DNA from: Begonia masoniana
Taxonomy: Eukaryota > Streptophyta > Magnoliopsida > Cucurbitales > Begoniaceae
DNA: 64,000 nt
NCBI GenBank assembly: GCA_022432975.1
Contig: CM039503.1
Location: forward strand, 41,832,869 to 41,896,868
Direction of reading: 5' to 3'
How positions within the stretch are numbered: position 1 is the first letter of the stretch; each line of letters starts with the position of its first letter. Below are positions 40,428-51,437 of the stretch, in pieces. A program made the position numbers and the translations under genes. The notes beneath the pieces were generated by a model that did no database searches, was not told the DNA's origin, and saw only the letters and a list, made by a program, of their open reading frames with translations.

Positions 40428-41469
40428 TGTAACACCCGAGAATTTTCCTATAACGTGCGTAGTCTTAGGTTAGACGTGTTAGGAGAATTGAATTAGTCAA
40501 GTGTTGTGCATTGAAGTAAAAGAGAAAAGAGAAGTGAAGTAGTTGACAATTCAAACCAAATCAAGTTGAAAAGTCAAATTAATTTAACCAATAGAAATTT
40601 TTGTAGAAAAGTCAAAGGAGATTTAAATGAAATAAATAAGTGGAAAGTGGTGTCTTCCACCTGGGGAAATCAAAGGAAGACAAGGGTGGGTTTAATGGTA
40701 ATTTTAAAGTATATAATTGTTTATAAATTAAAAGAAAAGTGAAGGAAAGAAATGCAAAAAGGTCTTCTTCTTCCCTTGCCTTCACGATTTCTCCTTGGCA
40801 GCCATTGAAGCCCTTCAAAGCTTCATTCCATCAAGGTTCTTCAAGGTTTTTAAGGTAAAATTATGTGGGATTTAAGTTGTATACAAATTAGGGTTAGTTT
40901 GTAGGGTTTTTATGTGTTTTTGGTGGAGATTGTGTAGGGTTTGAAAACCCTAAATGATGAAGTCCGAAAATGGAGTTTAAGGGTTGGTTTTCTTTCCAAA
41001 TTTGATGATTTGGTTGTTGAATGAATTGGTTTAGGTGGTTTGTGGAGAGAAATGGAAGATTGGAAGTAAGTTTGGAAAATAGGGTTTTTTTAATTAAGGT
41101 TGCCGATTCTGTTGGCTGGATTTTCGGATTGGCTAAGTGTGTTGTTTGGTTATTTTGATTGTTTCAATAGATAGTAGACGTGTAGAGGTTTCCGAATTGG
41201 GGTGGCACGTCGAAATCCTGTTGAAAAACGAGAGAGTTATGACCGTTTGAAGTTTGACAGTCAAGTTTAAGTAAAAATTGGGTTTAAGTGTTTAAGTGTG
41301 AGATTGGTTGAGTATTGGTTAGTTTTAGGGTGAAAAGTGAGTGTTAGTTTGGTTAGTTGATTTATTTAGAAGCCTTTAGTTTGTTACTAAGTAAATGTTC
41401 CTTAATGTTTAGGTAATCGAGCGTGTAGTTCGGTGGAACGAAGTGACGAAACGTTTTTAGAGCAACCAG

Positions 41470-41516
41470 GTAAGTAGTGGTTGTTATCCTTTTTGCCTTC
41501 GGGCCTACACCATAGA
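41470..41516 (+). promoter_or_regulatory. Conserved donor and stem-loop module in LTR E
   Basis: AG|GTAAGTAG, 20-odd nt of T-rich sequence, GCCUUCGGGC (C-UUCG-G tetraloop) and CTACACC. It is the same arrangement as in LTRs C, F and I. No matching acceptor module is visible downstream. Confidence 0.5.
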
Positions 41517-41681
41517 ACGGTAAGTAATGATTATTTGTTTTTGCTTAGTGATGTGTTGTTGTTTTGTCGTGTTATGTTGCATTGTTTGGATATGTTGTGT
41601 CGTGTTGTTGAGTGGCATTGTTGTGTTGAGTTGCATTTTTGTGTTGAGTTGCATTGGTTGGTATGGTAGTCGGTTAAAGAG

Positions 41682-44581
41682 TAAGGCACCTTTCGGTGCG
41701 GGCAATAAGGCACCTCGGTGCGGGCAACTAAGGCACCTCGGTGCGGGCAACTAAGGCACCTCGGTGCGGGCAACTAAGGCACCTCGGTGCGGGCAACTAG
41801 GCACCTCGGTGCGGGCAACTAGGCACCTCGGTGCGGGCAACTAGGCACTTCGGTGCGGGCAACTAAGGCACCTCGGTGCGGGCAACTAGGCACCTCGGTG
41901 CGGGCAACTAGGCACCTCGGTGCGGGCAACTAGGCACCTCGGTGCGGGCAACTAGGCACCTCGGTGCGGGCAACTAGGCACCTCGGTGCGGGCAACTAGG
42001 CACCTCGGTGCGGGCAACTAGGCACCTCGGTGCGGGCAACTAGGCACCTCGGTGCGGGCAACTAGGCACCTCGGTGCGGGCAACTAGGCACCTCGGTGCG
42101 GGCAACTAGGCACCTCGGTGCGGGCAACTAGGCACCTCGGTGCGGGCAACTAGGCACCTCGGTGCGGGCAACTAGGCACCTCGGTGCGGGCAACTAGGCA
42201 CCTCGGTGCGGGCAACTAGGCACCTCGGTGCGGGCAACTAGGCACCTCGGTGCGGGCAACTAGGCACCTCGGTGCGGGCAACTAGGCACCTCGGTGCGGG
42301 CAACTAGGCACCTCGGTGCGGGCAACTAGGCACCTCGGTGCGGGCAACTAGGCACCTCGGTGCGGGCAACTAGGCACCTCGGTGCGGGCAACTAGGCACC
42401 TCGGTGCGGGCAACTAGGCACCTCGGTGCGGGCAACTAGGCACCTCGGTGCGGGCAACTAGGCACCTCGGTGCGGGCAACTAGGCACCTCGGTGCGGGCA
42501 ACTAGGCACCTCGGTGCGGGCAACTAGGCACCTCGGTGCGGGCAACTAGGCACCTCGGTGCGGGCAACTAGGCACCTCGGTGCGGGCAACTAGGCACCTC
42601 GGTGCGGGCAACTAGGCACCTCGGTGCGGGCAACTAGGCACCTCGGTGCGGGCAACTAGGCACCTCGGTGCGGGCAACTAGGCACCTCGGTGCGGGCAAC
42701 TAGGCACCTCGGTGCGGGCAACTAGGCACCTCGGTGCGGGCAACTAGGCACCTCGGTGCGGGCAACTAAGGCACCTCGGTGCGGGCAACTAGGCACCTCG
42801 GTGCGGGCAACTAGGCACCTCGGTGCGGGCAACTAGGCACCTCGGTGCGGGCAACTAGGCACCTCGGTGCGGGCAACTAGGCACCTCGGTGCGGGCAACT
42901 AAGGCACCTCGGTGCGGGCAACTAAGGCACTTCGGTGCGGGCAACTAGGCACCTCGGTGCGGGCAACTAAGGCACCTCGGTGCGGGCAACTAAGGCACCT
43001 CGGTGCGGGCAACTAGGCACTCGGTGCGGGCAACTAGGCACCTCGGTGCGGGCAACTAAGGCACTCGGTGCGGGCAACTAAGGCACTTCGGTGCGGGCAA
43101 CTAAGGCACTTCGGTGCGGGCAACTAAGGCACTTCGGTGCGGGCAACTAAGGCACTTCGGTGCGGGCAACTAGGCACCTCGGTGCGGGCAACTAGGCACC
43201 TCGGTGCGGGCAACTAAGGCACTTCGGTGCGGGCAACTAAGGCACTTCGGTGCGGGCAACTAAGGCACTTCGGTGCGGGCAACTAAGGCACTTCGGTGCG
43301 GGCAATAAGGCACCTCGGTGCGGGCAACTAAGGCACTTCGGTGCGGGCAACTAAGGCACTTCGGTGCGGGCAACTAAGGCACTTCGGTGCGGGCAACTAG
43401 GCACCTCGGTGCGGGCAACTAAGGCACTTCGGTGCGGGCAACTAGGCACCTCGGTGCGGGCAACTAAGGCACTTCGGTGCGGGCAACTAAGGCACTTCGG
43501 TGCGGGCAACTAAGGCACTTCGGTGCGGGCAACTAAGGCACTTCGGTGCGGGCAACTAAGGCACTTCGGTGCGGGCAACTAAGGCACTTCGGTGCGGGCA
43601 ACTAAGGCACTTCGGTGCGGGCAACTAAGGCACTTCGGTGCGGGCAACTAAGGCACTTCGGTGCGGGCAACTAAGGCACTTCGGTGCGGGCAACTAAGGC
43701 ACTTCGGTGCGGGCAACTAAGGCACTTCGGTGCGGGCAACTAAGGCACCTCGGTGCGGGCAACTAAGGCACTTCGGTGCGGGCAACTAAGGCACCTCGGT
43801 GCGGGCAACTAAGGCACTTCGGTGCGGGCAACTAAGGCACTTCGGTGCGGGCAACTAGGCACCTCGGTGCGGGCAACTAAGGCACTTCGGTGCGGGCAAT
43901 AAGGCACCTCGGTGCGGGCAACTAAGGCACTTCGGTGCGGGCAACTAGGCACCTCGGTGCGGGCAACTAAGGCACTTCGGTGCGGGCAACTAGGCACCTC
44001 GGTGCGGGCAACTAAGGCACTTCGGTGCGGGCAACTAAGGCACTTCGGTGCGGGCAATAAGGCACCTCGGTGCGGGCAACTAAGGCACTTCGGTGCGGGC
44101 AACTAGGCACCTCGGTGCGGGCAACTAAGGCACTTCGGTGCGGGCAACTAAGGCACTTCGGTGCGGGCAACTAAGGCACTTCGGTGCGGGCAATAAGGCA
44201 CCTCGGTGCGGGCAACTAGGCACCTCGGTGCGGGCAACTAGGCACCTCGGTGCGGGCAACTAAGGCACTTCGGTGCGGGCAACTAAGGCACTTCGGTGCG
44301 GGCAACTAAGGCACTTCGGTGCGGGCAACTAAGGCACTTCGGTGCGGGCAACTAAGGCACTTCGGTGCGGGCAACTAAGGCACTTCGGTGCGGGCAACTA
44401 GGCACCTCGGTGCGGGCAACTAAGGCACTTCGGTGCGGGCAACTAGGCACCTCGGTGCGGGCAACTAAGGCACTTCGGTGCGGGCAACTAAGGCACTTCG
44501 GTGCGGGCAACTAAGGCACTTCGGTGCGGGCAACTAAGGCACTTCGGTGCGGGCAACTAAGGCACTTCGGTGCGGGCAACT
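41682..44581 (+). repeat. 22/23-bp minisatellite of hairpin units, about 130 copies
   Basis: Two unit types: 22 bp with GCACCTCGGTGC (dominant about 41,780-42,900) and 23 bp with GCACTTCGGTGC (dominant about 43,080-44,580). They are mixed at the borders. Both are inverted repeats; the second gives a GCAC-UUCG-GUGC hairpin in RNA. The units are contiguous, with no spacers. Confidence 0.97.
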
Positions 44582-44708
44582 TACGGATTTGGGTTGTCGG
44601 AGGGTGTGGTTAAAATTTTAGAATTTTTGGAGATGTTTAGCTCGGGAAAAAGTGGAGGAAAAGTGGTGAAAGTCGGATTGGGCGCGGTCGGGGAGGCAAT
44701 CTGGCCAG

Positions 44709-44752
44709 CCTCTCTGGCACTGTAGCACCAGAGAGGATGGCGATCGATCGCC
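44709..44752 (+). repeat. Paired palindromes near the end of LTR E
   Basis: CCTCTCTGG...CCAGAGAGG around CACTGTAGCA (44,709-44,736), then GGCGATCGATCGCC (44,739-44,752). The second element is identical in LTR F. Confidence 0.75.
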
Positions 44753-44858
44753 ACTGTTTAAAAAAAAAATTATCAAAAATTATTTTAAACGTCGTTTTAC
44801 ACACGTTTTGGGTTAGCAATGTAGCGCACCGAGCCGAGGTGGGTTCGGGGGCATTACA

Positions 44859-46117
44859 TATTAGATCAACCTTTTTCATAAAGGTTGGCTGGTGTCTTCA
44901 CCTAGCACAAAACCGAGCAACACACCCCTCTTTTACCCATTTTCGGTTCTGTTTTTAGTTGCTGTTTTGACATAGTTTAACCTATCATTTTCAGCAAGTT
45001 TTTAGTGTTTTGTTTAGCTTTTATTCTTAGAAAAATAACCCTTAAATATCAGTTTCACTCATTTCCCACATTGCATGAGAGTCGGCGAAGGTAAGCTCTC
45101 GGTTTCCAATTCTTCTTCTCGGTTTCTTTGTCATCTCTTTCGGTTTCTTTTGTGTTTTCTTTTTGCAGCAAGTTAGTGCATCTATTTCATTTATTTTATT
45201 TCGTGTTAACATCTTAAATATTAATATAAATCAAGATTGAAATCGGTTTTGTGCAAGATTGTGAGAAACCGATTTTGACCGATTTTGACTTGCATGTTTG
45301 TGTTATTATTGTGTTGCTTTTTTTATTTTATTTTGGTTCTAATCTTAATATAGGATTATTATGAATATATTGTGGTTGTTTGTGTAAAAACATTTGGGTG
45401 CTTGATTAGAAAATTGAAACTGTAAATTTAATGTTTTAAGTTGCATATTAGGTATTTGTTAAAATGCCTCAATAGAACTTTTTACTTAAAATTTTCGTGT
45501 ATTTGCACAATTTGTGTTCTCGTCACTTTATTATCATTTTAGATGCATGTTAAAACTTATCCACAATTTAATTAATAGGTCAATCGAATTAATTTTGCAT
45601 TTAAAGTAGTAGTTTGTTGGGCACACATTTCTAGAAAAACAAACTTGATTCTTTTTTTAGCATTCTAGAACTATCAACTTTATTGATTAATTTTACCATA
45701 TTTAAACTCTATTGTCTTGCACTAAAGTTATATCATCTAACTAACACATAAAGTTATTAAATTGGGTAAAAATTAAATTAATTTTCAGGTGCTCAAAATC
45801 AAATCTACGACATTGATAATTGTGGCTATTTGTTGTTTTGTGTATTTATTTTAAATTTTTTTATTTCTAGTCTCTTTAATTGCATCTAGTTTTGATTAGG
45901 TTTTCCTAATATCTTAAGTAGGTAATCATTTCTCCTAATCTCCTTTAAAGTCATCAACTTTAATTTAAAAAAAATAAAAACAAAATAAATTTCAAGTTTT
46001 AAATTTCAAATTTCAAATTTCCCCCCAAATTTCTCTAAGAGTTAAAGCTTACACCTTTTATATCCTAAATTTTAAGTACTTGAACACTTAACCTAACTAT
46101 CTTTTCCTAACACATAA
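44859..46117 (+). other. AT-rich leader of gag fragment K, no gene seen
   Basis: Begins with a small hairpin (AACCTTT/AAAGGTT near 44,868). It contains several TCGGTTTC words (about 45,095-45,145) and long A/T tracts. I found no recognisable LTR end or primer-binding site. It may be the leader of the element whose gag starts at 46,118. Confidence 0.45.
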
Positions 46118-46329
46118 ATGGTTAAGACAAGGAGCGGAACTAACCGAGAAATCATTCAAAACATGGACAACACTCGTGGTAAGAAAGTTCCATTTACTGA
46201 GTCCTCCACCCACCACGAGGGTGAATCAAGCATGCAAGGTCAAATCGAATGCATGATTAAAGCGGTGACTTCCCTAAACCAACGAGTTGAGGACATAGAC
46301 TTAAGATTCAATCAATCTCGCGAACCAAG
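46118..46329 (+). pseudogene. Start of a Gypsy-type gag (element K), cut by Copia L
   Basis: ATG 46,118 opens MVKTRSGTNREIIQNMDN and runs to REPS, then is cut where the minus-strand Copia LTR begins (TGTAGGATCG at 46,330). MVKTRSG is a common opening of plant Gypsy gag polyproteins; the rest of K must lie beyond the window. An ORF continuing to 46,381 reads into LTR sequence and is not real. The family assignment rests on the N-terminus only. Confidence 0.5.
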
Positions 46330-46821
46330 TGTAGGATCGTTATTGTCTAAGAGGGGGGGTGAATTAGACTTTTTCAAATAATTTCTTAACCTAATTGTTT
46401 TCTCTTTTTGTATGCAATCTCTAAGTTTATAACAAATAAACAAGCAAGCTAAATTAAGAGATAGAGAGAAAATGACACCATAGTTTTTAACGTGGTTCGG
46501 CCAGACTTGCCTACGTCCACGCTCCAAGGCTCCCCCTTGAAGATTCCTTTCTCCTCCTCTAGAGAAAAACTATATCGAACTTCACGGGCGTCGATCTACT
46601 ACCTTTTACACTTTGATTGATCTTCACGGGCGTCAATCACTGCCTTACAGCTTTTACAAGATGAATACTGTTTGCAACAAGCTACACTCTCTCAAAGATA
46701 TAAATCTCAAGTTTAAGAGCAGAGAGGTGTAGGAAAAATAACAGAGTATTACAAGGCTTTTGCGTATTAGGGTTCTGAGAGAATTTCGGCAAAAGTTCTT
46801 CTCTCGAGCTACAGTTTTTCG

Positions 46822-46828
46822 TTTTATA
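46822..46828 (-). promoter_or_regulatory. TATA box of the L LTR
   Basis: TATAAAA on the minus strand, downstream of the GGACGAC cluster in the transcript direction. The position fits an LTR promoter. Confidence 0.5.
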
Positions 46829-46959
46829 CTATCGTCTGCAATCTGAGTCTTCTTCAAAAATATGACCGTTGGAGAGCTTTTTGTACTCAGAAAAATAGCA
46901 GTTTTAATTCTGGAGTCGCTATTGCTCGCGGTCTTTAAAGTCTCTGGTGCTAAGTCTTT

Positions 46960-47270
46960 GGACGAGTAAGTATGGACGACTGCGTCTGCTGTTAGCGTGT
47001 ACGACTGCGTCTGCTGTTAGCGTGGATGACTGCGTCTTTCATTTAAACGTGGACGACTGCATCTTTACTTTGAACGTGGACGACTGCGTCTTTACATTGA
47101 ACGTGGACGACTGCGTCTTTACTATTCTGTCTTGGCCGTGGACAATTGATTTTAACTGAAGTCACCTGACTTTCACGTGATACTTTGGATGATTGATTTC
47201 CACAGACTTCTTCGTTTATTTCTGTACGTGGATGACTGCTTCTGTCTTGACCGTGGACGATTGATTCAGA
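46960..47270 (-). repeat. GTGGACGACTGCGTC motif cluster in the L LTR
   Basis: Irregular repeats of about 30-36 bp containing GTGGACGACTGCGTC and variants. The reverse complement shares CAGTCGTCCA with Gypsy LTR B (9270-9290). Confidence 0.75.
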
Positions 47271-47513
47271 CTAACTGTTAACACTTAGCCAAAAAATTAT
47301 CAGAAAACATAATACCCTTTTCAAAGGGCATTTCCAGATAATTGCAATAAACATAATAAACCAATTATCCAGTTCGTAAATTTCATATTATTCATACTCA
47401 TCAGATTAAACTTAATCAGCAGTCCACCAATATCATGTTAATCATATTTATCCAGATTAAACATAATCATCAAAAATATAGTTACTTAAAGCTTAAACGT
47501 ATTTAAACTAACA

Positions 47514-47819
47514 ATCTCTCCCTTTTTGATGATGAAAAATATATATAATGATTAACAAAGTTCTCTAACTCCCTCATACTTTGTGCATACAACTAGATGA
47601 AATTTCATTTATCAGTCACATATTTTATCTCCCCCATTGATATTATCAAAAATAACATAGCATTCAGCACAAACAGAGGAGAAGCACCAGGAATAAAACT
47701 GAAACATTCCATAAAAATATCAGGCATAAAAAAGTAGTATCAGTTACAAAACAAAAAAATGAATCCTAATGCTCAGACTCCGGAGAAGAGGGAGTGTCCC
47801 ATCCCATAAGAGTTCCTAA
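47514..47819 (-). other. 3' non-coding region and polypurine tract of element L
   Basis: AAAAAGGGAGAGAT lies directly before the LTR start on the minus strand (47,514-47,527). A second GGGGGAG run is near 47,631, like the pair seen in element M. No gene. Confidence 0.75.
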
Positions 47820-49740
47820 CTAACTAAGAAAATCAAACTGGACTGGAGGGGCGGGGGTTTCTGCAGGAGGATTTTCTGCATGAGGATTAATGGCCTCAAC
47901 TAGAGGAGGAAGAGGAGGAACACTGGCAACAGCACCTGCATCACCTGCATCTGCCAGATGAATATCAACAGGGACAGCAAGGGCAGAATAAGCATGAGCA
48001 GCAGAAGGAGTGGAATGAGCTGCGCCATTGTCCTCAACAGATGCATCCAGGGCCAAATCAGCAAGAGTTGGCTGACCATCACCCCGATGCAGAAAATTGT
48101 CAATGTATGCAACTCTATCGAGAATCCTATGAGTATCTCGCTGTAAACTGGTTGCCAGAAGATTTGTGTGGAATCGCACAGACTCGATGATATCATCATT
48201 GGCTTTACTATGATTTGTTTCCAACAAATCAATGCGTGTGGTGACACCCTCAAGAGCCAAACGGAAAGTGGATTCCACTTGTGTAAGGCGAGTATTGAGT
48301 TCTGGAATAGCATCCCGAGTAACCGTGGAGGCATCGAGATGTTCAAGACGGGAGAGAACAGTAGCCTCAAGATGATCTAATCGGGATAGATACATGGATT
48401 GAAAAGACTCAAGAGCAGTCTCGAGACTGGCTATACTGGCCTGGAGATCATTGTATTGGTCTTCTGAAATAGATGGCCTCGCTGAAGGAGTGGGGCGATT
48501 TGTTGTTCTAGGAGGAGCATGAAATGCCATAGGAGGCACTGGAGTGGGAGAAGGTGCACGAATTGGACTGATTGGATGGGGAAGATCAGCTTGGACTTGA
48601 GGAGGGGCAGGATCACTCAAAGGTTTTTAAAGGGGAATATGATCATTCCCAAACTCGGCAGGAGCTTGAAGGAGGAGAACTGGAGGTGGCATAGGGGGCA
48701 AGGACAAGAAGACTAATGTGATCTGAAGAGTTATCTTCCTCTTCAGATTCAGCAAGAATTAAGCGCCTTGAAGGACCTCGTCTACCAACATTTTCAACCA
48801 GCTCAACTTGAGCATTTCTAGCTATGCCTATCCTAGACACAACACCTCGGCCAGCTTTCTCAACCAACACACCGTGTTCATCTCTTGTGAGTCCCATCTT
48901 GGACAAGGTGGAGGAGGAAAAGAAGTCAGATTTTTTTAAGGTGTCAGGCTCAGGAAATCTAACTCCAAATCGGTGAAAAATCTTCATAAGAAGAAGATTG
49001 TAAGGCAGGGGCTTGGATGCATGACAAATGACTTGAAGCATTCTGTTAAGCACAACAAATCCAACATTGAAGGGTTCACCTCGGAAGAACTGCCCAAGCA
49101 AGAAGAGATCCATGCCACTGACATGGTCTCTATGACCCTCTACTGGCAAAATATTATAATGGATCATTTGGTGAAATACTCAGGCCCTAAAGTTCAAATC
49201 CTTACTTTTCAGCTTCAGGGGGGAATTGTTTGGATCCTTTGCAATCAATCGTACTAATTCCTTGCCCGCAGGCTTCGTAAGAAATGATGGAGTCATGGGT
49301 TCAAAATATCTGCGAGATCCATTTAAAAACTCATAGCAAAGAATTTGATGCAGCATTTCTTGAGTGAGTTCGATATGTCGTCCATAGACATAGCTTTTGA
49401 GAACGAGTGGTTTCGTAGAATGTTCTAGGTTGGCATAGAACATCCTAATTGCTAGTTCACAACAAGGGGTTTTCGAATCAAATAATCCTATTAACCCCAA
49501 ACGTACTAAAGGTTCTTCTAACTCTAGTCCAACTAAATCTCAAAAAATCACTCCTCTAGATTTAATAATCGGTTTGAACTCAAAAACTTCATAATACCTA
49601 TTGAATGCGGCCTGATTTATGAACTCGTGATTTGGCCATTGAAGATGAGGAGGAACGACAACATCTTGGGAATCTATCGGTTGTGAAGTCTTCTATTTCT
49701 TCCTTGAGAAGATCTGCGGAGCGTGAGAGGAAGATGCCAT
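47820..49740 (-). pseudogene. Third ORF of element L (Sirevirus extra ORF), broken
   Basis: Starts at ATG 49,740 (MASSSHAPQIFSRKK, then TAG). In the same frame it continues with a second stop (TGA) before DLVGLELEEP, then GLIGLFDSKTPCCELAIRMF and YVYGRHIELTQEM, and TGA 49,180. It goes on through VFHQMIHYNILPVEG and [14 protein letters not shown] frameshift near 48,640-48,700 leads into a Pro-rich stretch and a long probable coiled coil (SLETALESFQSMYLSRLDHLEA...), ending at 47,820. It matches the M copy block by block but has no hexapeptide array: the Pro/Ser linker is short here, showing the ancestral layout. Confidence 0.82.
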
Positions 49741-50099
49741 TTGAAGGGATTAGGTTTTCTGAGTAGAGCTGGAGAGTAGAAAAAGGATTCGACGAACAGA
49801 GACTAAAAGAAATCGCTGGACGAAGGAAAGGAGTGGAGAGGTTTTTGAGAGGGAAATTTGAAACTTAGGGTTTCTGTTTCCTTTTGAAAGAGTTTATATA
49901 GACCGTTAGGTGAACGTCCATCGTCAAAGTCCATTGACAACGTCCATTGGTAACGTCCATAGTTAACATCCATAGTGACCACGTTTTCACAGAGAAGGAA
50001 ATTTTTAGAGATCGTCCATTTTTAACAACATTGTCAACGTCCATGCCTTCATTGACAAATCTATTCTATTGCTCAATATTCTCCAACAGAAAAAGAAAC
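49741..50099 (-). repeat. Spacer between pol and third ORF of L, with GTCCAT repeats
   Basis: About ten ACGTCCATNG-type units at 49,912-50,045. This corresponds in position to the CATCGGTAGATG repeats of element M but with a different motif. No gene. Confidence 0.7.
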
Positions 50100-51437
50100 T
50101 CAGTTTTTCTCAATTCGAATGAGACCTAACCTTATTCTTATATTATTGAACGTCTTTTCATTCAAAGACTTGGTAAAGATATCTACTAATTGATCAGCAG
50201 AATTGACAAATTCTAATGTAATATCACCTTTTTGAACATGATCTCTAATAAAATGGTATCTAACCTCGATATGTTTTGTTCTAGAATGTTAGATTAGATT
50301 CTTTGAAATGTTAATGGCACTGGTGTTGTCACACCGAATGAGAATCCTATCATAGAAAAGATTATAATCTTCTAGAGTTTGCTTCATCCAAAACATTTGA
50401 GCACAGTAACTACCAGTAGCAATATATTCACTCTCGGTAGTTGAAAGTGCTACAGAATTTTGTTTCTTAGAATACCAAGACACAAGAGATTCATCGAGAA
50501 ACTGACAAGTGCCATTTGTGCTTTTCCTATCTATGAGACTTCCAGCATAATCAGAATCTGAATATCTTATTAGATCAAAAGAAATAACCTTCGGGTACTA
50601 TAAACCTAAGTCATATGTCCCACTTAAATACTTGAAAATTCTTTTGACAGCAGTTAAGTGAGATTCTTTAGGGGCAGCTTGAAATCTAGCACATAAGCAC
50701 ACACTAAATAGGATATCGGGCCTACTAGCTGTCAGATACAAAAGAGAGCCAATCATACCACGATATTTTTTAATATCAACACTTATTCCGTTTTCATCTT
50801 TATCCAGATTGGTTGTGGTACTCATGAGAGTTCTAGAGGACTTAGAGGATTCTAATCCAAATCTTTTTAGGAGGTCTTTGATGTATTTTTCTTGACAAAA
50901 GAAAATACCATCGGATTTTTGACTAATTTGAAATCCTAAGAAGAATTTTAACTCCCCCATTATACTCATTTCAAACTCACTTTGCATAACAGTGGCAAAC
51001 TCATTACAAAGTGAAACATTTATAGATTCGAATATGATGTCATCTACATAGATTTGAACTAGGAGAATATCTTTGTCCTTTTGCATGGTAAACAAAGTTG
51101 AATCGGTATTACCCTTTTTGAACTTCCTTTCCTCAAGGAAATTTTTCAACCTATCATACCAAGCTCTAGGAGCCTGCTTAAATTCGTATAGAGCTTTCCT
51201 AAGTTTGTATAAATGGTCAGGCTTTTCATAGTCTTCAAATCCTAAGGGCTGCTCTACATAAACTTCTTTCATGATATACCCATTTAAAAAAGCACTCTTT
51301 ACATCCATTTGGAAGAGTGTGAAGTTTTTGTAGCAAGCATAGGTTAAGAGCATCCTAATAGATTCTAGTCTAGCTACGGGTGCAAAGGTTTCCTCAAAGT
51401 CAATTCCTTCTTCTTGGTTATAACCTTTGGCAACTAA
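50100..51437 (-). pseudogene. pol: Copia RT and RNase H of element L (5' part displaced by LTR G)
   Basis: Begins inside RT at [26 protein letters not shown] (an ORF starting further right at 51,506 reads out of LTR G and is not real). RT shows [23 protein letters not shown] and an intact YVDD. A stop follows LSGTYDLGL at about 50,598. RNase H continues with ALSTTESEYIATG, then a TAA at 50,289-50,291, then HSRTKHIDVRYHFI, ending at TGA 50,100. Apart from these stops it parallels 28,541-29,824 of element M closely. Confidence 0.9.

Larger units (their letters stand above)
40428..44858 (+). repeat. LTR E (about 4.4 kb), two thirds of it a 22/23-bp array
   Basis: Starts TGTAACACCCGAG, ends GGGGGCATTACA. 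A TATAAATT box at 40,722-40,729 lies about 750 bp before the conserved donor AACCAG|GTAAGTAG at 41,469/41,470. The stem GCC-UUCG-GGC with CTACACC lies at about 41,499-41,514. After the array the usual CTTACT...TGTAG module is missing. The 3' end has the same palindromes as LTR F. Confidence 0.9.
46330..47513 (-). repeat. 3' LTR of Copia element L (about 1184 bp)
   Basis: On the minus strand it starts TGTTAGTTTAAATACG and ends CGATCCTACA. Its last 45 bp or so resemble the end of the M LTR. It carries about nine copies of a GTGGACGACTGCGTC-type unit (46,960-47,270). Confidence 0.9.
46330..51437 (-). mobile_element. Ty1/Copia element L (Sirevirus-like), 3' portion in window
   Basis: Minus strand: 3' LTR (46,330-47,513), polypurine tract, third ORF (47,820-49,740), RNase H and RT (50,100-51,437). 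Gypsy LTR G interrupts RT at 51,438; the rest (gag, protease, integrase, 5' LTR) is off the right edge. Same plan as element M but clearly diverged in sequence. Confidence 0.9.

Noticed and set aside
39083..40435. Similar ORFs on opposite strands at 39,083-39,451 and 40,229-40,435
   Set aside because: They come from the inverted 3' non-coding ends of elements F and E. Sequence conservation reflects the polypurine-tract region, not a protein.
43809..44106. ORFs with Cys/His-rich repeats in LTR E
   Set aside because: Frame artefacts of the 22/23-bp hairpin array; the unit alternation happens to leave a frame open.
46330..46381. Tail of the K gag ORF
   Set aside because: It reads into the end of the Copia L LTR; the homologous sequence is at the end of the M LTRs.
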